A DNA stretch of 64,000 nucleotides, from assembly GCA_947625555.1 (NCBI GenBank), contig CANQOT010000005.1, forward strand, positions 34,511 to 98,510, written 5' to 3'. Shown here piece after piece: positions 29,901-36,497 of this stretch. A program made the translations under genes and the position numbers. Below the pieces are notes generated by a model, which was not told the origin of the DNA, searched no databases, and saw only the letters and a program-made list of their open reading frames with translations. The stretch comes from an uncultured Clostridia bacterium. Its GTDB lineage: Bacteria; Bacillota; Clostridia; Christensenellales; Borkfalkiaceae. How positions within the stretch are numbered: position 1 is the stretch's first letter; each line of letters starts with the position of its first letter.

Positions 29901-30081
29901 TCAAAACATGCCCGATGTGCGGCTTGCCGTTGGCAGTGGGAGGGCCGTCGAAGAAGGAAAATTCCTTGCCGCCCTCGTTCTTTTCGATGGACTTTTCGAA
30001 GATGTGGTTCTCTCTCCAAAAAGCCGCGATCTCCTCTTCCCGTTCCACGAAGTTGAGCGATGTGTCTACCTTTCTGTACAT
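26962..30081 (-). CDS. ileS: Isoleucyl-tRNA synthetase
   Basis: 1039 aa; [24 protein letters not shown] (HIGH), [16 protein letters not shown] (KMSKS-like), CP1 editing domain, C-terminal anticodon-binding region. Confidence 0.96.
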   Translation of the reverse strand: [1039 protein letters not shown]

Positions 30082-30107
30082 AAAAAACTCCTTGTCGGCA
30101 CTCTGTG

Positions 30108-30332
30108 TCAGCCGAAGATCCCCTTGCGCGGGCGGATGGCCTTGACGGCAAAGCCCGCAGCCGTCACGCAGGCGGCGAGCTCTTCGTCGCCGAGCGAACT
30201 CTCAACATAGACGATGCTCCTCTTGAAATTCGCCTTTGCGCTCAAAACGTTATCGAGAAGCAAAAGTTTGCGCTCCACGCGGTCGGCGCACCTCTTGCAA
30301 CAGAGATCTTCGATCTCGATGACTTTCTTCAT
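30108..30332 (-). CDS. Small heavy-metal-associated (HMA) domain protein
   Basis: 74 aa MKKVIEIEDLCCKRCADRVERKLLLLDNVLSAKANFKRSIVYVES...AACVTAAGFAVKAI, CxxC HMA fold. Confidence 0.8.
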   Translation of the reverse strand: MKKVIEIEDLCCKRCADRVERKLLLLDNVLSAKANFKRSIVYVESSLGDEELAACVTAAGFAVKAIRPRKGIFG

Positions 30333-30406
30333 ACCAACAAATTATAGCAAAAAAGCGGGTCGGTGTAAAGTTATTTCCGCCCGCAGAAAAAAGTTTTGCA
30401 TATCCT

Positions 30407-31117
30407 TTATGCTTCGTTGCGTTCCCGCACAGTATGACGGATATTGGAAAAATCGAATTTCCACTTGCCGTCGAACTTTCCGAACCGGTTCCAGAGCCAA
30501 AGAAGATAGCCGAGCACGGTGAAGATCAAAACGAGCACGAGGACCCACAGGCATGTGTTGCCATAGCCGAGTTCATGCACGTTGAGGAAGAAGTACGGGT
30601 ATTCAAAATTCTCGATCGCCGCGCCCAGGATGAAGATATATGCGACGTAGATAAGGGGTAAAATGAGGCTGTACAGGGGCGCAAACACCGACATGGTTCC
30701 CTTCTTCTCAAACAATATGTAATCAAGGACGAAGAGCAGCGGCGCGAGACAATGGTACGACATATTCCCGATATCCAGCCAATAGCTTGCCTTCGCGGGG
30801 CTGTTGAGGAGAAAGATCACGACGAGAAATGTGACGAGGATCATGACGGTCGTCATAAATTTGAAGGTCCGAAGGATCCTGTTGTATCCCTCGCGTTCCC
30901 CTTTCAGGACGCGGGCGGCCGTTGCGACGGTCACCGCGATCGAGACGACAAACACCACATAGTTAGACAGATTGGTATAGTACTTTAAGATCTCCCAGCT
31001 CATAGGCTGCCCGCCTTGCCCCGCGTAGAAAACGCGAAGAGAAAGCAGACAGGCAAGGAAGGAGACACAGCATAAAACAATGCGGTAAATGAGTTGCACG
31101 ACAAGATTTTTTCTCAT
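30407..31117 (-). CDS. Pr6Pr-like integral membrane protein
   Basis: Multi-TM: YRIVLCCVSFLACLLSLRVFYA...YYTNLSNYVVFVVSIAVTV...YHCLAPLLFVLDYILFEKKG. Confidence 0.65.
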   Translation of the reverse strand: MRKNLVVQLIYRIVLCCVSFLACLLSLRVFYAGQGGQPMSWEILKYYTNLSNYVVFVVSIAVTVATAARVLKGEREGYNRILRTFKFMTTVMILVTFLVVIFLLNSPAKASYWLDIGNMSYHCLAPLLFVLDYILFEKKGTMSVFAPLYSLILPLIYVAYIFILGAAIENFEYPYFFLNVHELGYGNTCLWVLVLVLIFTVLGYLLWLWNRFGKFDGKWKFDFSNIRHTVRERNEA

Positions 31118-31238
31118 ATTTGCCTCAAAATAGTTTCCTTTGTGTATTAAATTATAGCGGCTCGATTTCGATTTGTAAAGAAAAATCACGAAGTGAACAA
31201 AGAATTTTTCAAAAAAGAAACCCATTTGCCAAATAACG

Positions 31239-31267
31239 TTGCATTTTGCGCGGAAAATTGATATAAT
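31239..31267 (+). promoter_or_regulatory. Sigma-A-like promoter for the pyridoxal kinase gene
   Basis: TTGCAT - 17 nt - TATAAT. Confidence 0.6.
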
Positions 31268-31292
31268 ATGTTTCAGTTTCGGAGGTGATTCC

Positions 31293-32087
31293 ATGCGCGC
31301 GCTTGCGATCAACGATATCTCCTGCGTGGGGAAATGTTCTCTGACGGTGGCCCTGCCCGTCCTCTCGGCATGCGGGGCGACGGTGGATATCCTTCCCACC
31401 GCCCTCCTCTCCACCCACACGGGCGGGTTTACGGGGTACACCTTCCTCGGCCTCGACGACGAAATGAAAAAGATCTGCGACCATTGGGAGACGCTGGGGC
31501 TCAAATACGACGTCATTTTGAGCGGCTATCTCGGCAGCCGCGCCCAGATCGAGTTCGTGAAAGAAGTTAAAAACCGCTTTTTAAGAAGCGGCGGCATCTT
31601 TATCGTCGACCCCGTTTTGGGCGACAATTTCAAGTTCTATCACGGCTTTGATGAGGGGTTCGCCGCGGACATGGGTACCCTCTGCGCGCTCGCGGACTAC
31701 ATTCTGCCCAACGATACCGAGGCCTATCTCCTCACGGGCGAACGCGATTTTTCCAAAGCGCTCGCCAAACTTGCCGCCCTCTGCCCCCACCCCGTCATCA
31801 CGGGCGCAGACGATAAGGACGGCTACGCCCTCTACTACTTCGACGGGGGCGAAAAGCGCATGCCGCTTTGCAAGGTGGAGGGTTCCTTCCACGGCGCGGG
31901 CGACGTGTTTGCCTCGGCATTTGCGGGCTGTATCGGCCGCGGAATGCCCCTCGATGAGGCCTTGAAGCTCACCGTGGAATTTTGCCACCGCTCCATTTTG
32001 CGCACGGCGCGCGAGGTGCCCGATAAGAAGTACGGCATGAACTACGAGAAAGAACTCTATATCCTGACGGATCACTTCAAGCAATGA
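31293..32087 (+). CDS. Pyridoxine/pyridoxal kinase (PdxK/PdxY-like)
   Basis: MRALAINDISCVGKCSLTVALPVLSACG...PTALLSTHTGGFTGYTF...DYILPNDTEAYLLTG...SFHGAGDVFASAFAGC. Confidence 0.88.
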   Translation: MRALAINDISCVGKCSLTVALPVLSACGATVDILPTALLSTHTGGFTGYTFLGLDDEMKKICDHWETLGLKYDVILSGYLGSRAQIEFVKEVKNRFLRSGGIFIVDPVLGDNFKFYHGFDEGFAADMGTLCALADYILPNDTEAYLLTGERDFSKALAKLAALCPHPVITGADDKDGYALYYFDGGEKRMPLCKVEGSFHGAGDVFASAFAGCIGRGMPLDEALKLTVEFCHRSILRTAREVPDKKYGMNYEKELYILTDHFKQ

Positions 32088-32180
32088 CGGCAGGTGCATG
32101 GCTCCTCCGTGGGAGGAGCTGTCGCGCGTGAGCGCGACTGAGGTGGGGCGTATTCTGAATGCGTACCCACCCCCCTACCC

Positions 32181-32239
32181 CCCCTCCTCGGGAGGGGGCC
32201 TATTCGGGCTACCCCTCCTCGGGAGGGGGCCTATTCGGG
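32181..32239. repeat. Two tandem copies of a 28-bp GC-rich palindromic unit
   Basis: CCCCTCCTCGGGAGGGGGCCTATTCGGG at 32181-32208 and 32212-32239. Confidence 0.9.
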
Positions 32240-32274
32240 AAGACTTCCACCCATACCATACCAAGGAGGAAAAT

Positions 32275-32961
32275 ATGGATAAACAAAAACTGAAAAACGG
32301 TGCGCTGACGATCGCACAGAGGATCTGCGAGGGCGTGCTCGGGGGCATGATGATCTCCCTCGGCGGCGCCGTCTACCTCGCCTGCCGCTACGGTCTCACG
32401 GACGGGCAGGAAGTCCCCTTCTACGGGCAATACATCGGGGCGCTCCTCTTCTCGATGGCCCTGCTCGCCATCTGCATGCGCGGCTACGCCCTCTACACGG
32501 GCAAGATCGGGCTTGTTCCCCAAAAGCATTCCAAAGAGGATATCTCCGTCCTCCTTTTGGCGCTCCTCGGCAACCTCATCGGGACGGTCGCCTTCGGGTA
32601 CCTCATCGGGTTCATCTTCCCCCACCTCAAAGATTCGGCCGCTCTCCTCTGCGGAGAGGGCGGAAAGCTCGGGCAGGGGTACGGATTTGCGCTCCTTCGC
32701 GCCATTCTCTGCGGCATTCTCGTCTACCTCGCCATCGACCTTTATACCAATAATAAGACCCCCCTCGGCATTCTGATGTGCATTCCCGCTTTCATTTTGA
32801 GCGGCTATGAACACTCCATTGCGGACATGTTCTACTTCGCGGCGTCGGGCATTGCCTCGATCGAGGCGTTCGGATACCTCATGATGATCGTCCTCGGCAA
32901 CTCCATCGGCGCGCTCATCATTCCCCTCCTTCGCATGATAAAGCCCAAGAAAGAGGGTTGA
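32275..32961 (+). CDS. Formate/nitrite transporter (FNT) family protein
   Basis: GVLGGMMISLGGAVYLACR, LLGNLIGTVAFGYLIG, RAILCGILVYLAIDLYT, IPAFILSGYEHSIADMFYFA, VLGNSIGALIIP. Confidence 0.82.
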   Translation: MDKQKLKNGALTIAQRICEGVLGGMMISLGGAVYLACRYGLTDGQEVPFYGQYIGALLFSMALLAICMRGYALYTGKIGLVPQKHSKEDISVLLLALLGNLIGTVAFGYLIGFIFPHLKDSAALLCGEGGKLGQGYGFALLRAILCGILVYLAIDLYTNNKTPLGILMCIPAFILSGYEHSIADMFYFAASGIASIEAFGYLMMIVLGNSIGALIIPLLRMIKPKKEG

Positions 32962-33143
32962 GGCGAACTCCAAAACCCCCTCCCTGGGGAGGGGGAACGA
33001 GTACCTGCCCCCGTTTACGGGGGCGGGTGGCGAACGCAGTGAGACAGGTGGGGGCTTTTTCACATTCAACCCCCACCACCGCCTACGGCGGAGCCGCCCC
33101 CTTCAAAGGGGGCAGCTAACCCTCATTCGTTGCCGAAGGTGAC

Positions 33144-33169
33144 AGCTCCTCCCCGGGGAGGAGCTTTTT
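33144..33169 (+). terminator. Rho-independent terminator
   Basis: Perfect palindrome AGCTCCTCCCCGGGGAGGAGCT followed by TTTT. Confidence 0.75.
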
Positions 33170-33176
33170 ACAAAAT

Positions 33177-33202
33177 AAGACCCCTGCCGAAGCAGGGGTC
33201 TT
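33177..33202 (-). terminator. Terminator of the 33227-34249 lipoprotein gene
   Basis: AAGACCCCTGC-CGAA-GCAGGGGTCTT, T-rich on the minus strand. Confidence 0.75.
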
Positions 33203-33226
33203 TGATTGTGCCAAATGGCTTATTTG

Positions 33227-34249
33227 TTAGGCTTCGGGAACAAGCGTGAGGGTCGGGGTTTCGGCGCCAACCTTCCAAGCCACGGTGTACGTGCCGGCTG
33301 TCTCGACCTTAAGGTCGTTGCCCGTGCTCGTAGGATAGTAACCGCCATTCACGTCGGCCTGTTTGTAGTTCCAGACCTTGAACCTATCGGAGGTCGTGAG
33401 CTTCACGTCGACGCTGAACGTCTGCGTTGCAGCATCGTAAGTCATCTTGATGCAGTTCGTGGGAACAGCCGCAACGCCGCACAGAGACGGCCAGTTGCAG
33501 GTGGCCTTGCTCGCGACGGTGCCGACGATATACATATCGAACTGTTGGGTCACGTCCATGGCATCCTTCTTATCGATGAGTTCCACCTTGACCTTGTTCG
33601 CCTTCAAAATGCCGTCTTTCTGCGTGGTGATGGTGAACTTATACAGGCCGTCGGCACCCTGATTGACATGGATGTTGGTCTGAACATCCGAGAAAGGCTC
33701 GGTGACTGTGGTGACCGCGGAAAGATCGAGATCGGCAAAGAGGAACTGGAGAGTGTCGTCCCAAGCATCATTGCCATCGGCGTCTTTCTTCATGGCGCTC
33801 GGTTCGAGGATCTTGAACTCGTCCCCGAAGTAGAGCTCGAGCTCTACGGTGTAGACGGTGTTCTTATTCTCATCGAGTTCCTTATCGAGCTTGATGGATG
33901 AAAGAGCATTCGTCCAATTCGCCGATTTGAGGGTGCCGATGCCGGCGCCGAGGACATAGAGGTCGCGGGTGTCGAGATCGGGATCAGCGGGATCGACGGT
34001 GCTGCCGCCCTTCGTGTATCCGCATTCCGAGCAGGTATTGCCGACGAAGGTATGATCTTCCTTCGACTTTTCGTTGACGGTATTGTCGTCTTTGCAATAC
34101 TTCCAGTGCTGGGTCTCGTTGTGGTCCCACTCAGTGTAGGCGTGAACGTGACCGTCGTTGTCCTTTTTGCCGCAGGCTGCAATGCCAATGGCTGCCGTCG
34201 CTGCAATCGCCAAAGAAACGGCAACTGCAAGGAACTTTTTTGCTTTCAT
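33227..34249 (-). CDS. Putative lipoprotein, possibly carbohydrate (starch)-binding
   Basis: Lipobox AAIGIAACGKK; HVHAYTEWDHNETQHWKYC...HTFVGNTCSECGYTKGG motif; tandem beta-rich domains (DLYVLGAGIG..., DMYIVGTVAS...FKVWNYKQ) resembling SusE/CBM-like modules; adjacent to pullulanase. Confidence 0.6.
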   Translation of the reverse strand: MKAKKFLAVAVSLAIAATAAIGIAACGKKDNDGHVHAYTEWDHNETQHWKYCKDDNTVNEKSKEDHTFVGNTCSECGYTKGGSTVDPADPDLDTRDLYVLGAGIGTLKSANWTNALSSIKLDKELDENKNTVYTVELELYFGDEFKILEPSAMKKDADGNDAWDDTLQFLFADLDLSAVTTVTEPFSDVQTNIHVNQGADGLYKFTITTQKDGILKANKVKVELIDKKDAMDVTQQFDMYIVGTVASKATCNWPSLCGVAAVPTNCIKMTYDAATQTFSVDVKLTTSDRFKVWNYKQADVNGGYYPTSTGNDLKVETAGTYTVAWKVGAETPTLTLVPEA

Positions 34250-34644
34250 AGTTACTATCCTCCAAAAAATTTTTTAACGCATTTGCTGCGTTGTTTCCAT
34301 TTTCATTGTCAAATGCACTGCGGTGAGCCTTCGATGAGCCCTGCATGATGATTGACAGAAGCCTCACCCTCGTCCCCCCCCGCCTATGGCGGGGAGGGGA
34401 TATTTGGGAGGACATTAACGGCCGCGCATTGGCCGACTGTATTCGTTGTTATGCGTCGAGATGCTCTCCGCGTCGGTGATGTGTTTTTTGCACGCGTTCT
34501 TGTTCGGATATTACATTTTTTTCGGGCTATCGACTTAATTCTATCACAAAAAATGTTACGTGTCAATATACATTCCACAATTTTTTTCGAAATAATTTGG
34601 AAGAAAACGAAGGCCGGGGCGGAGAGATGTTGAGACTTAACCCC

Positions 34645-34809
34645 TCACGAAATTTTGTTTTGCGGTAAAAGGACTTCGTATAAGGGGATTCTCTCGATCC
34701 CGTTGGGGTCTACTTCGTCGCTACGCTCCTCGTGCCGACCTTGGATAATCAATAGAAGCCGCGGTCGGGGCGGAATGACAGGTTGTCCCAAGCAAAACAA
34801 AATTTGTGA
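34645..34809. mobile_element. MITE-like element with near-perfect terminal inverted repeats
   Basis: TCACGAAATTTTGTTTTGC (34645-34663) versus GCAAAACAAAATTTGTGA (34792-34809), inverted with a 1-nt indel; interior contains cttcgtcgctacgctcctcg. Confidence 0.6.
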
Positions 34810-34810
34810 A

Positions 34811-34848
34811 CAAAAGAAACGGACCCCGTGAGGGATCCGTTCTTTTTT
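34811..34848 (-). terminator. Terminator of the 34879-36420 gene
   Basis: AACGGA(C)CCC...GGG(A)TCCGTT stem flanked by T-runs on both strands. Confidence 0.7.
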
Positions 34849-34878
34849 GCTTTTTGCGGTTTTCACCGCGTCGATCGG

Positions 34879-36420
34879 TTACGCCTGCTTCGCAACCCAG
34901 CTGGCGGTATGCGTCTTGGCATTGAAGGTGACCGTCCAGGTGCCTTCGCCGAGAAGGATGTTACCGCCCTCCGCGGTGCCGTAATCCGACTTGTCACCCT
35001 GGCCATCGTGCTGATACCACTTGATCTTAAGCGCAGCCTTTTGGAGGCTACCATCGGGGTTATCGTCCCAGCCCTTCGGCACGAAGTCGACCGAGGTGAT
35101 GGTGATGTCAGCCGTCCAGATGTCCGGATTGTCCTTATCCTGCGTGAGGAAGATCGCATTTTCGGGATCGTCCCACCAAGAATCGGTGTGGCCCTTATAG
35201 GTACCGACGAAGTACCAACCATCTGCAAGAATGGCGCCCGTCTTGGTGATGGAGATCTCCATCTCTTTCACGGTCTGATCCGCATTAAGGATGACGTTGA
35301 GACGGATGGAATAATAACCCGTCGCGGCGATGATCGCCAATTCGCTTTCTGCCTTCTGCGTGAAGCTTCTTGCGTTGGTGATCCATTCGAACTTGGAAGT
35401 TCCGTTCTCGCCCCAAGCGAACATGATCTCGTCTTGGGCATAGAGCGCGACTTCGTTCAAAACATAGACGTTATGGGTCTTGTATTGGGTCTGCTTTTCA
35501 AATTTGAGGCCTTCGACCTTCTGATCGGTGCCTTTGAGAAGGCTGTCCCCATTCTTCGAGGTACCGACGAGGTAGTAAGCCGCATCGGCCTTATCGGCGA
35601 CGAAATCGGGGTTAGCATCCTCGTCATACTTGTAACGAAGGGTCATATTCTCGGTGATGGGGCCTTCTTCCCACTTGGTCGCGGTTTCGCCCGTGACTTT
35701 CTCGAAGCCGACAAACGCCATCATGGGAGGCGTGAGCGCTTCGTCGGGAGCGAAGGGGATCGCGGGAACGGTGGCGCCCTTCTGGTAGTATCTGCCGCGT
35801 GCGAGGAAGTTGGCGTTCGAGGGACCGACAGGGCTGTTGTCCTGATCGACGAACTTCACGAGTGCGAGCTCGGTGTAGGACTCGACCTGCTTAAAGGTGA
35901 TCGTACCGACGTTCGCAGCGACCGTGAGGGTGAGTTCGTACTTGCCGGACTTGCCGGTCGCGATGTTGATGTTCTGGATCTGGCCGACGCTGGGAGCCGC
36001 GACGAAATAGGATTCGCCGTTGAGCATGCCTGCGTCCGCAACGGAGCTGAAGCCCATCTGGCCCGCCCAGTCGTGATCGTGAATGATCTGGAACTCGTCG
36101 CCCTCATAGAGGTCGATGGTCAGGGTGTGGACTTCGGTCACGCCGTCTTCCGCATAGCTCCCCTTGAACGTGAGCCCGGGATACTCGCCCTTCTGATCCC
36201 AGTTGCACGTCCAGAGCGCTTCGCCGGAACCGACGCCGACGAGGGTATAGACTTTGCCTTCCCAATCCTTGTTAGGATCGTCGGTGGGATCAACGGCCGG
36301 GGGGTTCGGATCGACGGGTGTATCGGGATCTTTGTCCCCGCCGCAAGCCGCAAGGCCGGCGACTGCCGAAAGTGCCATGGCGCCTGCAAGCAGGATGCCA
36401 AACAATTTCTTTGCCTTCAT
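34879..36420 (-). CDS. Putative multi-domain lipoprotein, possibly starch-binding (paralogue of the 33227-34249 product)
   Basis: Signal/lipobox MKAKKLFGILLAGAMALSAVAGLAACGGD; repeated units YTLVGVGSG...DLYEGDEFQIIHD..., YYLVGTSKN...ALYAQDEIMFAWGE..., WYFVGTYKG.... Confidence 0.6.
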   Translation of the reverse strand: MKAKKLFGILLAGAMALSAVAGLAACGGDKDPDTPVDPNPPAVDPTDDPNKDWEGKVYTLVGVGSGEALWTCNWDQKGEYPGLTFKGSYAEDGVTEVHTLTIDLYEGDEFQIIHDHDWAGQMGFSSVADAGMLNGESYFVAAPSVGQIQNINIATGKSGKYELTLTVAANVGTITFKQVESYTELALVKFVDQDNSPVGPSNANFLARGRYYQKGATVPAIPFAPDEALTPPMMAFVGFEKVTGETATKWEEGPITENMTLRYKYDEDANPDFVADKADAAYYLVGTSKNGDSLLKGTDQKVEGLKFEKQTQYKTHNVYVLNEVALYAQDEIMFAWGENGTSKFEWITNARSFTQKAESELAIIAATGYYSIRLNVILNADQTVKEMEISITKTGAILADGWYFVGTYKGHTDSWWDDPENAIFLTQDKDNPDIWTADITITSVDFVPKGWDDNPDGSLQKAALKIKWYQHDGQGDKSDYGTAEGGNILLGEGTWTVTFNAKTHTASWVAKQA

Positions 36421-36497
36421 GGTTACATTTCCTCCAAAAAAATTTTTTTGATTTTCGCACGCACTGTGCGTTTGTGCCTGATTATTTTCGCGGTAGC

